Origin: Ohessyouella blattaphilus
GTDB taxonomy: Bacteria > Bacillota > Clostridia > Lachnospirales > Lachnospiraceae
Reading direction: 5' to 3'
DNA length: 64,000 nt
Assembly: GCF_024721265.1 (NCBI RefSeq)
Contig: NZ_JAMXOC010000014.1
Coordinates: forward strand, 1 to 64,000
The notes below the pieces were generated by a model. That model did not search any database, was not told the origin of the DNA, and saw nothing but the letters and a program-made list of their open reading frames with translations. The translations under genes were made by a program, and so were the position numbers. The stretch's first letter is position 1. Every line of letters begins with the position of its first letter. Shown here piece after piece: positions 43,053 through 51,105 of this stretch.

Positions 43053-44564
43053 CTAATTACTTCCGGCCTTTACATTTTTTACCGCAAGTTCCATAATTTT
43101 TTCTTGTGTCGTATCTTCAATTCCTAACTCGCCAGTTATATATCCTTCACGCATGACAATAATTCGATCACTCATTCCAAGCAACTCTGGCATTTCTGAA
43201 GAAATCATAATTATGGATTTTCCAATTTTTATCAACTCGCGCATCAAGTCATAAATCTCGCTTTTAGCGCCAACATCAATTCCTCTTGTAGGCTCATCAA
43301 AGATTAAAATATCACAGTTCTTAAGTAACCATTTGGCTATAACCACCTTTTGTTGGTTCCCACCAGATAAATTACGCACCAATTGCTTAACCGAAGGCAT
43401 CTTTACAGATACCAATTCTGCAATTTCTGCTGTTTTTTCATACTGGTGCTTATGATTGACCACGCCACCTTTGGTAAACAGTTCCCAGTTAGGAAGAGCA
43501 ATATTATCCGCAATAGACAAATCAAGAGAGAGCCCAAAATCCTTTCGATCCTCAGAAATATATCCAATACCATTCATCACAGCATCATTAGGTGTTCTAA
43601 TAGTGACTTCCTTTCCTTTGACATATACCTTACCTTTCCGACGCCAATCTGCTCCAAAAATCAATCTAGCAAGTTCGGTTCTACCGGCGCCCATTAGGCC
43701 GCCAAATCCTATTATCTCACCTCGCCGAAGCTTGAAGGACGCCCCATGAATGTCTGGTGATTCCATGTCTTCAACCTCTAAAACCGTCTCTGCGTCAACA
43801 GCAACATTAGATTTCTCCTTCTTTTCCCAGCTTACTTCTCGTCCAACCATGCTGTGAATTAACTCATCCATATGGCAGTTACATGTTTCAAAGGTCTTTA
43901 TATAGGCACCATCTCTCATTACAGTAATACGATCAGTAATCGTAAATAACTCTTCTAATCGATGAGAGATGTAAATTATGGATATCCCTTGCTCCTTTAG
44001 CTTTCTAATAATTCTAAAAAGCTCTTCAATCTCACTTACTGCCAAGGCTGCTGTCGGTTCGTCCATAATCAAAACTTTACTATTGTAAGATATCCCTTTG
44101 GCAATCTCTATCATTTGCTGCTTCGCCACAGGCAATTTCTCTACAATTGTATTGGGGTTGATATCCAAATCCAATTGTTCCAAAATCTGCTTACTATTCT
44201 CTATATCTTTTTTTCTATCTAGAACAACTCCTTTTTGGGCCTCTCTACCAATAAAAATATTATCGGCAATAGACAGTTTTTGTACCAAGTTTAACTCTTG
44301 ATAAATCATACAGATGCCATCTTCCAGAGCCATACTAGGGTCTTTATAGTCTACTACGCTTTGGCCAACCTCTATTACTCCTGAGTCAGCGCCAAAAACC
44401 CCTGAAAGAATTTTCATTAATGTAGATTTTCCAGCACCATTCTCACCTATCAGACCGAGAACCTCACCCTCTCTTAGCTCCAATTTCCCATCAGTAAGGG
44501 CATGTACCCCACCAAAGGACTTCTTAATATTTTGCATTGATACAATCAAGCTTTCTTTAATCAT
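43053..44564 (-). CDS. RbsA-type double ABC ATPase
   Basis: About 503 aa with two ABC domains. Domain 1: GENGAGKST, Walker B VLIMDEPTAAL. Domain 2: GLMGAGRTEL, LSGGNQQKVVIAKWL and ILIFDEPTRGIDVG. Start set at ATG 44564 with AAGGAG 8 nt upstream; the longer reading from 44615 overlaps the end of the amidohydrolase gene and has no ribosome site. It powers the RbsC-type permease that follows. Confidence 0.93.
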   Translation of the reverse strand: MIKESLIVSMQNIKKSFGGVHALTDGKLELREGEVLGLIGENGAGKSTLMKILSGVFGADSGVIEVGQSVVDYKDPSMALEDGICMIYQELNLVQKLSIADNIFIGREAQKGVVLDRKKDIENSKQILEQLDLDINPNTIVEKLPVAKQQMIEIAKGISYNSKVLIMDEPTAALAVSEIEELFRIIRKLKEQGISIIYISHRLEELFTITDRITVMRDGAYIKTFETCNCHMDELIHSMVGREVSWEKKEKSNVAVDAETVLEVEDMESPDIHGASFKLRRGEIIGFGGLMGAGRTELARLIFGADWRRKGKVYVKGKEVTIRTPNDAVMNGIGYISEDRKDFGLSLDLSIADNIALPNWELFTKGGVVNHKHQYEKTAEIAELVSVKMPSVKQLVRNLSGGNQQKVVIAKWLLKNCDILIFDEPTRGIDVGAKSEIYDLMRELIKIGKSIIMISSEMPELLGMSDRIIVMREGYITGELGIEDTTQEKIMELAVKNVKAGSN

Positions 44565-44580
44565 GATGCATCTCCTTGTT

Positions 44581-45942
44581 TCAACTCTGCCGAGGAATAT
44601 ATTCCCCATAACCATCTACTGTCTTAATCTGACCTTCGTCGTACACTAATTCACCGCGTACATACGTCTGAACTACTTTGCCCTTAAAATTCATTCCGTG
44701 ATAGACATTATTAACACTTTTAGTTTTACTAAGTGACTTGGTACCATCAAACACCCATTCCTTATTAAGGTCAACCACTATTATATCAGCGTCACTCCCT
44801 GGTAAAAGACTCCCTTTTTTTGGCGCTAAGCCCATAATGTCAGCAGCATTTTTTGAGGTCAAATTGGTCAGTCTAGATAACGACAAGCCCCGCTTATGCA
44901 CACCTTCTGTTAATAATCCTGCCAGCATCGCATCAAATCCGCCATAGCCGCTATATTCTAACCAAAAGTTTCCAGCCTTAACCTTCTCATCATCTCGATA
45001 CGGTCCATGATCTGACCCGATTGTATCAATTGTACCGTCAAAAACATAATCCCATAACCGTTCCACGTTTTCTCGACTGCGATAGGGCGGATTGCATTTT
45101 GCATATGAGCCTTTTTCTCTTAAAAAGGTTTTGTCAAAAAGCAAGTACTGAGGGCATGTCTCTACATAAACATTGGTTCTATCTGCCTTTGCTTGCTTTA
45201 GAAAAGCTGCACCTTGTTCAATAGTCATATGACAGATATAGAGACGTACATCATTCGCCTTAGCAAAAAGCACTGCCCGCTGAATTGCTTCTAACTCTAC
45301 CCACCAAGGTCTTGCATCATCGTGCATCGCGTAATCATGACAATTTGATTCTGCCATCTCTCTACTGCCAAAGTCTGCAACTTCTGCATTTTCAGCATGA
45401 ACACCAATTAAGCCATCAAATTTCTTAACTTCTTTCATCCCTCTAACAAGAAATTCATCTGTCACTTGAGGATAATCCTCATTAGCAAAACTCATAAATC
45501 CCTTGTAAGCCACACAGCCAAGTTCATTCAATAGGGACATCTTGTCAATATTTTTGGGTGTTAACCCTCCCCAAAATGCAAAGTCCACAACTGACTCTTT
45601 CTCTGCCAGACTTCTTTTTAACCGAAACCCTTCCTCATCTAAAACTGGCGGAACGCTGAGGGGCATATCCACTATTGTAGTAATTCCCCCGGAAGCTGCA
45701 CATTTCGAGCCGTAGTTCCAATCCTCCCTATAATCAAGCGGTGACGGTGCCCACATATGCACATGTGTATCTATTAGTCCCGGCATTAAAACTTTACCAC
45801 TTACTTCTACTTCCTCGTATCCCACTAAAGAAATACCAGGTAAAACTATTCCCGCTATTACTCCATCGTCAACAACTAAGGAGCCTTTGACCACTTGATC
45901 TGGCAATACTATCAGACCATTTTTAAAAATTCTTCTATTCAA
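44581..45942 (-). CDS. Dihydropyrimidinase/allantoinase-like cyclic amidohydrolase
   Basis: A 453-aa amidohydrolase. Binuclear metal site intact: HVH (H60, H62), carbamylated Lys in AYKGF (K147), H182 (VHAEN), H238 (CHMT) and D311 (SDHGPY). The family opens cyclic amides (hydantoins, dihydropyrimidines, allantoin, dihydroorotate). It is first in an operon with a sugar-type importer and an epimerase, not with purine or pyrimidine genes, so the natural substrate may be a lactam or cyclic ureide of a sugar acid. The promoter carries an operator shared with the divergent sialidase-like gene. Confidence 0.88.
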   Translation of the reverse strand: MNRRIFKNGLIVLPDQVVKGSLVVDDGVIAGIVLPGISLVGYEEVEVSGKVLMPGLIDTHVHMWAPSPLDYREDWNYGSKCAASGGITTIVDMPLSVPPVLDEEGFRLKRSLAEKESVVDFAFWGGLTPKNIDKMSLLNELGCVAYKGFMSFANEDYPQVTDEFLVRGMKEVKKFDGLIGVHAENAEVADFGSREMAESNCHDYAMHDDARPWWVELEAIQRAVLFAKANDVRLYICHMTIEQGAAFLKQAKADRTNVYVETCPQYLLFDKTFLREKGSYAKCNPPYRSRENVERLWDYVFDGTIDTIGSDHGPYRDDEKVKAGNFWLEYSGYGGFDAMLAGLLTEGVHKRGLSLSRLTNLTSKNAADIMGLAPKKGSLLPGSDADIIVVDLNKEWVFDGTKSLSKTKSVNNVYHGMNFKGKVVQTYVRGELVYDEGQIKTVDGYGEYIPRQS

Positions 45943-45970
45943 TTATTTCACCACCTTGTTTTTCTCTGCT

Positions 45971-46026
45971 CATCACTAATGAGTGGTGTTGCTTTGAACT
46001 TATCACTTCTTCGTTCACTTTGTCAA
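45971..46026 (-). promoter_or_regulatory. Amidohydrolase operon promoter and operator
   Basis: Minus-strand TTGACA (46026-46021) and GATAAG (46004-45999), 16 bp apart. The dyad-like box CATCACTAATGAGTGGT (45971-45987) lies at the expected transcription start. Confidence 0.6.
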
Positions 46027-46101
46027 TATGCTTTCTACTTTTCTTCTTTCATTTGTTGATATCTCACAAAATGTAATTCCCCTTTTTATTTATAATTTCA
46101 T

Positions 46102-46157
46102 TTGACAGTTTTCGTATTCTCATGTTAAGGTATAGCTACTCATCACTGATTAGTGGT
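46102..46157 (+). promoter_or_regulatory. Sialidase-like gene promoter and operator
   Basis: TTGACA (46102-46107) with an extended TG-type -10 TAAGGT (46126-46131), 18 bp apart. The box CATCACTGATTAGTGGT (46141-46157) follows immediately and nearly repeats the box at 45971. Confidence 0.6.
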
Positions 46158-46187
46158 ATTATTTACCCATTTTAAGGAGGTATAAAA

Positions 46188-47348
46188 ATGCCAAATGAAT
46201 CAACACTAACCCCCGCTAAAATATATGTCAATGCAGCTGAAGAGCGATTTCAAGATACATATAGACGCTGGCAAGGGATTCCCTCTATTGAAGTATCTGC
46301 TAAGGGAAGGATTTTCGTAAACTTTTATGCAGGGCAAGACGCCGAGGTAGGTGGCAACATCATGGTCCTATGCATCAGCGATGACCATGGTGAAAGCTTC
46401 CGCTCATGTGCAACTGTTATAGAGCATCCAGATCCAGAAGTACGCATCTATGACCCAAATCTATGGATTACACCTCATGGAATATTATGGATGACCTACA
46501 CCCAAGCCCGAGGGTTTAACGATGGAAGAAGTGGTGTCTGGCTAGTGACCTGTGATAATCCAGATGCCGATATTCTATCTTGGTCAACTCCCCGACGTAT
46601 TGCCAACGGTATCATGATGAACAAGCCAACTGTTAGCAGTAAAGGTGAATGGTTATTTCCCTGTGCTATTTGGTGCGATACGAGTGGTAGCATTCCTACT
46701 GAACGCCATGGTTTGGAGAACGAGCAATTTTCAAACGTATATGCTTCCACAGATGAAGGTAGGACCATTACCCTTAGAGGCCACGCTGATGTTCCTGACC
46801 GTGGCTTCGATGAACACATGATTGTGGAAAAAAACGATGGTACACTTTGGATGCTAGTAAGGACACTCTACGGAATAGGCGAGAGTTTCTCCACTGATGG
46901 TGGCTATACTTGGAGTCATGGACAAAAAAGTAAGATTGATGGTCCCTGCTCGCGCTTTCATATTAGTCGCTTAAAATCAGGGCGTCTGTTACTAATTAAT
47001 CACTTTAATTTTAAGGAACAAAATAGCGTCGAGGATATAATGAATCAAGGCGATGTAAAAGCTTGGAAAGGGCGTACTCATTTGACTGCTTTACTTAGCG
47101 AAGATGATGGTAAAACTTGGCCTTATTCACTCTTGCTAGACGAGCGTGATGAAGTCTCCTATCCTGACGCCAAAGAAGCAGACGATGGTTATATTTATGT
47201 GACATATGACCGACAACGCATTACGGAACGTGAAATATTAATGGCCCGTTTTACAGAAGATGATGTTTTATCCGGTAAGTTACATTCTCCAGATAACAAA
47301 TTAAAAGTGCTGGTTAATAAAGCTCTTGGTCAACCTAATATTAAGTAA
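46188..47348 (+). CDS. Cytoplasmic sialidase-like (BNR) protein
   Basis: A 386-aa beta-propeller protein with four Asp boxes: SDDHGESF (64-71), STDEGRT (187-193), STDGGYTW (235-242) and SEDDGKTW (304-311). The conserved VRTLYG (Arg) and YPDAKEADDGYIYVTYDR near the C-terminus resemble the arginine/tyrosine region of exo-sialidases. No signal peptide or anchor, so it would act inside the cell on an imported oligosaccharide. Divergent from a cyclic amidohydrolase and ABC operon with shared operators. It may act on sialic acid or on another 2-keto or glycosidic substrate; the sialidase fold is clear, activity is not. Confidence 0.85.
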   Translation: MPNESTLTPAKIYVNAAEERFQDTYRRWQGIPSIEVSAKGRIFVNFYAGQDAEVGGNIMVLCISDDHGESFRSCATVIEHPDPEVRIYDPNLWITPHGILWMTYTQARGFNDGRSGVWLVTCDNPDADILSWSTPRRIANGIMMNKPTVSSKGEWLFPCAIWCDTSGSIPTERHGLENEQFSNVYASTDEGRTITLRGHADVPDRGFDEHMIVEKNDGTLWMLVRTLYGIGESFSTDGGYTWSHGQKSKIDGPCSRFHISRLKSGRLLLINHFNFKEQNSVEDIMNQGDVKAWKGRTHLTALLSEDDGKTWPYSLLLDERDEVSYPDAKEADDGYIYVTYDRQRITEREILMARFTEDDVLSGKLHSPDNKLKVLVNKALGQPNIK

Positions 47349-47365
47349 AGAAACGAATAGTATCT

Positions 47366-47425
47366 AACACAATAGCCCATCTTCCCTCTGAGAATGAGAG
47401 AAGACGGGCTATTGTGTTATTTTAT
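47366..47425. terminator. Bidirectional terminator
   Basis: AACACAATAGCCC(A)TCTTC pairs with GAAGACGGGCTATTGTGTT, followed by ATTTTATTT. It lies between the convergent sialidase-like and VOC genes. Confidence 0.8.
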
Positions 47426-47808
47426 TTAGCCTGATTAAACTCTATTTTCTCCCCATTTGGACCAAGAGTCGTAAAAAACAGAACTCCATTTTCTTTAAGT
47501 GACAAACTCGTTATTTCCTCTTCAATAACGGTAAATCCCAGTCTTTTGATGAAAGTGTAAGCTTCCTCAATTGACTTTACATCTATCGCCACATGGTCAA
47601 TCGCACCCGAAGTATTGCTGCTCTTTTTCACTTCATAGACCTCAAACTCTATATTTCCAAGTCTCATGAAGACCACTCTTTGGTTTTTTGACTCAATAAT
47701 CGTTTCCCCATAGGGCTTAAATCCTAACGCCGTATAGAACGCTTTTGTATTTTCATACTTTTCCGTCGGTATTCCAATGTGTTGTAAACCAGTAATATTG
47801 CTTTCCAT
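47422..47808 (-). CDS. VOC/glyoxalase family protein
   Basis: A 128-aa VOC-fold protein: GLQHIGIPTEKYENTKAFYTALGFKPYGE, then HVAIDVKSIEEAYTFIKRLGF and LGPNGEKIEFNQ. Two beta-alpha-beta-beta-beta modules with His (HIGI), Glu (FEVYE), His (DHVAI) and Glu (IEFNQ) in the usual metal-ligand positions. Could be a lyase, isomerase or resistance-type binding protein. It lies alone between two terminators, so it is probably monocistronic. Confidence 0.85.
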   Translation of the reverse strand: MESNITGLQHIGIPTEKYENTKAFYTALGFKPYGETIIESKNQRVVFMRLGNIEFEVYEVKKSSNTSGAIDHVAIDVKSIEEAYTFIKRLGFTVIEEEITSLSLKENGVLFFTTLGPNGEKIEFNQAK

Positions 47809-47837
47809 TCGCTACTCCTTCACTCTTCATTAATTTG

Positions 47838-47877
47838 TAAAAGAGGTGAACTTCCAATGATAGGTTCACCTCTTTTA
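47838..47877 (-). terminator. Terminator of GH32 operon
   Basis: AAAAGAGGTGAAC pairs perfectly with GTTCACCTCTTTT around a 12-nt loop, just after the GH32 stop. Confidence 0.8.
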
Positions 47878-47886
47878 AACGTGTAT

Positions 47887-49278
47887 TTACTTCTTCAACT
47901 CTTTCGAGAAGCTACAATTACTTACCTCAATAGAGCCTTCTGATACGAATAAGCTAATCGAATCTCCCGGCTTTGTGTACATTCTTGCATTCAAAGCAAC
48001 TCCGTCCACATATATTGTTGCTATCGTATCATCAACAATGATGCGAATATTATATTTCTTTCCTGGAACTAGGTCAATCGGACGCTCAGATCCTTGACTA
48101 AGGTAAGTAAACCATGGCCAGTTAGGATTCTTCTCGCAAATATATCTATTCTCTTCACACTGGAAGATAAACTGATATGACTGTTGTGTTTCAACATCAT
48201 TATATACGCGAACTCCGAAGGTATGGGTTCCTTCTGTAAAGGAAACATCAGCCTCAAAGCTAAAAATATCTCCACAGTTATCGAAAACCACCTTCTCGGT
48301 TCTTGCTTCTTTACAGCTAATCTCACAGTCCTCTATAGATTTGCGATTTTCAAAGGCATTCCATACCGTATCCGGGATTTTAACCCCTAATGTGCCATCT
48401 TCTCTCTGATATACTTCATGGGCAACAAACGTACCGCCCCATTCGTAGTTATTCTTGTCGTCGCACTCTTCCTTAGTTGCTACCCAGCCAAATAGTATTC
48501 TATGACCATTTAACTCAAACGTACGTCCAGCGTAGTATGATCTTCCGTCAAAAGCATCGTCTTTTGGTGTAATCCATGGGCCATTGATGTTCTTACTCAT
48601 GCGATAAATCATTTTACTGCGATCACTATATTCCGTAACTACATGATACCACCAGTCGCCAATCTTAAAGAGATCAACCATTTCATGCATAACAAATAAA
48701 TCTGGTGCCCAAAAATCGCCCTCAAATTTCCATTCTTTCAAATCTTTAGAGGTGAATTTTACAGTTCTTCCTGACTGAACCGTCTTTGGACCCTCCAGCC
48801 TAGCTCCAAGAATCAGCATATATTGATCGTTTTCTTCATCGCGAAGTACAAACGGATCGCGCCAGTCATCTGGATCATACCCTTCCTGTGGCGTAAACGT
48901 GAGCTTATCCTGCGTTTTTGTCCAGTGAATCAAGTCTTCGCTAATTGCGTGCATAAGTACTTGAGAGGCCTTTCCCTGTTTTGGATACTCTCTATTAAAG
49001 CCCGTGTAAAATGCATGATATGCGCCTTCTGCTTCAAAGACACTTCCTGCATATATAAACTGATCCTGCTCTTCATCCGTTCCCCTGGGAATTGCCACGC
49101 CGTAATCTTTATAGTTTACAAAATCAGATGTAGTCGCCAAATCCCAGCCAAACGGCTCCCCAAACGGACAAGGATTGCGATTATCTCTCTGGTGAAAAAG
49201 GTAAAATTCCTCTCCTTTTCCAAATGGCATACAGTCACCAAACCAGGTTCCTGGGAATTGATAATATAATTTGTTCAT
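47887..49278 (-). CDS. GH32 family fructosidase-like enzyme
   Basis: A 463-aa GH32 protein. Nucleophile region WFGDCMPF (D15) replaces the canonical WMNDPN; the transition-state Asp is in WRDPF (D141); the acid/base region is MHEMVDLF (E199) rather than WECPDLF. The C-terminal beta-sandwich covers about residues 320-460. No signal peptide, so it is cytoplasmic. The altered sequences around D15 and E199 suggest a substrate other than plain sucrose. It ends an operon with a MalFG-type importer, so it probably hydrolyses the imported fructoside. Confidence 0.88.
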   Translation of the reverse strand: MNKLYYQFPGTWFGDCMPFGKGEEFYLFHQRDNRNPCPFGEPFGWDLATTSDFVNYKDYGVAIPRGTDEEQDQFIYAGSVFEAEGAYHAFYTGFNREYPKQGKASQVLMHAISEDLIHWTKTQDKLTFTPQEGYDPDDWRDPFVLRDEENDQYMLILGARLEGPKTVQSGRTVKFTSKDLKEWKFEGDFWAPDLFVMHEMVDLFKIGDWWYHVVTEYSDRSKMIYRMSKNINGPWITPKDDAFDGRSYYAGRTFELNGHRILFGWVATKEECDDKNNYEWGGTFVAHEVYQREDGTLGVKIPDTVWNAFENRKSIEDCEISCKEARTEKVVFDNCGDIFSFEADVSFTEGTHTFGVRVYNDVETQQSYQFIFQCEENRYICEKNPNWPWFTYLSQGSERPIDLVPGKKYNIRIIVDDTIATIYVDGVALNARMYTKPGDSISLFVSEGSIEVSNCSFSKELKK

Positions 49279-49326
49279 AGTGATCTCCTCTTTTTCTAGT
49301 TTTTAATCTATCTCTTTGAATTGCGA

Positions 49327-50166
49327 CTATCCTTTCACGGCTCCTGCTGACATCCCTTCTAGCATCTTCTTACTACTGAAGAAATAGAAGATAAACACCG
49401 GTATAACCGTCACGGCAATCGCTGCAAAGGTTGCTCCCCAATCCGTCAAGCCCATACTACCCACATAATCATTTAATCCTAGCGTTACTGTCTTCATATC
49501 TGTAGATCTCGTAAAAGTATAAGCATTAATATATTCATTCCAGCAGAACACCGCCTGCATCGTCGCAACTGTGATTATCGAGTTTCTTGACATAGGGATA
49601 ATCATCTTAAAGAAGCAACCTATCGGTGAACACCCGTCTATAATCGCTGCTTCTAACATCTCCTCTGGGAAAAATTTGCTAAACGAATAGAACAGCTGAA
49701 TCGAATACGAAAGTGAAAACGCAATTTGTGGAAGTATAATTGCCACATAGCTATTAATCAGTCCTAGCTTGTTGAATATCGTAAACAGAGGAATTAACGC
49801 AACCTGCATCGGAAGCATCAATCCTAGTAAAAAGTAATTTAATAGGAATTTCTTTCCCTTAAACTGAACTTTACTCAGCATAAACCCTGCCATTAATGCA
49901 AACAATAATAGGGGAATTAATACACCTAGCAAAACGATAATACTGTTTTTAAAGTAAGTTGGCATATGGCTTTTCGTAAAGACCGTAATATAGTTTCCAA
50001 GGTACAGTGACGATGGCAGCGCGTATGCAGGAAGCTTGCGAAAATCCTCTAATGATTTAAAGCTTGAGATAATAACATACAGCAAGGGGTATATTTGCAT
50101 AATCAATAGCAGAATTGCAATAACCCACTTAACTATTGAACCAATCTTTATTTTAGACTTTCTCAT
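49327..50166 (-). CDS. MalG-type sugar ABC permease
   Basis: A 279-aa BPD_transp_1 permease with six helices; the EAA motif reads LLEAAIIDGCSPIGCFFKMIIPM. C-terminal FSSKKMLEGMSAGAVKG is typical of the CUT1 MalG class. Overlaps the MalF-type gene by 4 nt. No cognate MsmK-type ATPase gene is present in the window; CUT1 systems often share one encoded elsewhere. Confidence 0.93.
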   Translation of the reverse strand: MRKSKIKIGSIVKWVIAILLLIMQIYPLLYVIISSFKSLEDFRKLPAYALPSSLYLGNYITVFTKSHMPTYFKNSIIVLLGVLIPLLLFALMAGFMLSKVQFKGKKFLLNYFLLGLMLPMQVALIPLFTIFNKLGLINSYVAIILPQIAFSLSYSIQLFYSFSKFFPEEMLEAAIIDGCSPIGCFFKMIIPMSRNSIITVATMQAVFCWNEYINAYTFTRSTDMKTVTLGLNDYVGSMGLTDWGATFAAIAVTVIPVFIFYFFSSKKMLEGMSAGAVKG

Positions 50167-51047
50167 TCTTCCTTCCCTTCTCCAGTCATCTTTCGGAATA
50201 GCACACCGACCACTAAACAGATTATTACAATCATGATTGCAACCGCGCTACCGTATCCGTATTTCATACTGGTAAATGCTTGCTTATACATATAGGTAGT
50301 CATAAGCTCTGATGAGTTTCCAGGACCACCATGAGTCAAGAGATAAGAAAATTCAAAAGAACGCAGTGACCCATTTAATACTAAAAGACAGTTTGCAATT
50401 ATAACTGGCTTAATGTAGGGAATTCTAACGTGAAGATATTCCTGAGCTACCGTTGCTCCGTCAATTTTAGCGGCCTCACTCAATTCGTTTGGCACACCGA
50501 TAAGAGCGGCATAAAATATAACCATATAGAGACCTAGGTATTTATATGCCTCTACGAAAGCGGCCACATATAACGAGATAGAAGGATTCGAAATCCACTC
50601 CATCGTCTTAAATGAGGAGCTAAAGAAAGACAGCACCTGGTTTACAATACCCGTCGGCGTTACCGAAAATAGCTTCGTGAAAATCTGACAAATAGCTACT
50701 GACGAAATGACTACGGGGATATAATACAGCGTCTGTAATACCACTCGCCCCTTTGTTATTCTGCTTAATAAGATGGCAAACAGCAGACCGCCAAATACTT
50801 GGATTGCCACGTTAATTATCGTGTATATAACCGTATGCCCTACCGACGCCCGGAACACATCATCATTTGTAAATAGTTCGATATAATTACTAAGTCCTAC
50901 AAAAATCTTGTCACCAACACCACTCCAATCAAAGAAGCTGTAATACCCCGCCCATATGATTGAAACTATGACTAACGCAGTGTATATCAGGAGTGCCGGA
51001 AATAAGAATACAAAAATAACTGATTTCTTTCCAAATGCCTTTTGCAC
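50163..51047 (-). CDS. MalF-type sugar ABC permease
   Basis: A 294-aa CUT1 permease with six helices; EAA loop LSEAAKIDGATVAQEYLHVRIPYIKPVI. Pairs with the MalG-type protein whose gene overlaps it. Separated from the binding-protein gene by a hairpin, likely to lower permease expression relative to the receptor. Confidence 0.93.
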   Translation of the reverse strand: MQKAFGKKSVIFVFLFPALLIYTALVIVSIIWAGYYSFFDWSGVGDKIFVGLSNYIELFTNDDVFRASVGHTVIYTIINVAIQVFGGLLFAILLSRITKGRVVLQTLYYIPVVISSVAICQIFTKLFSVTPTGIVNQVLSFFSSSFKTMEWISNPSISLYVAAFVEAYKYLGLYMVIFYAALIGVPNELSEAAKIDGATVAQEYLHVRIPYIKPVIIANCLLVLNGSLRSFEFSYLLTHGGPGNSSELMTTYMYKQAFTSMKYGYGSAVAIMIVIICLVVGVLFRKMTGEGKEE

Positions 51048-51068
51048 TTTTTCTCCTTTCTTTTAAAA

Positions 51069-51095
51069 TGGATTAGGAGTTTTGCTCCTAACCCA
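51069..51095 (-). terminator. Intercistronic attenuator hairpin
   Basis: GGATTAGGAG (51070-51079) pairs with CTCCTAACCC (51085-51094) around 5 nt, followed on the minus strand by ATTTTAAAAG. Placed between the receptor gene and the permease genes, it fits partial termination or 3'-end protection. Confidence 0.65.
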
Positions 51096-51105
51096 TTCAA
51101 TAAAT

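Noticed and set aside
46188-47348. Secreted sialidase
   Set aside because: No signal peptide, lipobox or cell-wall anchor is present; it should be cytoplasmic.
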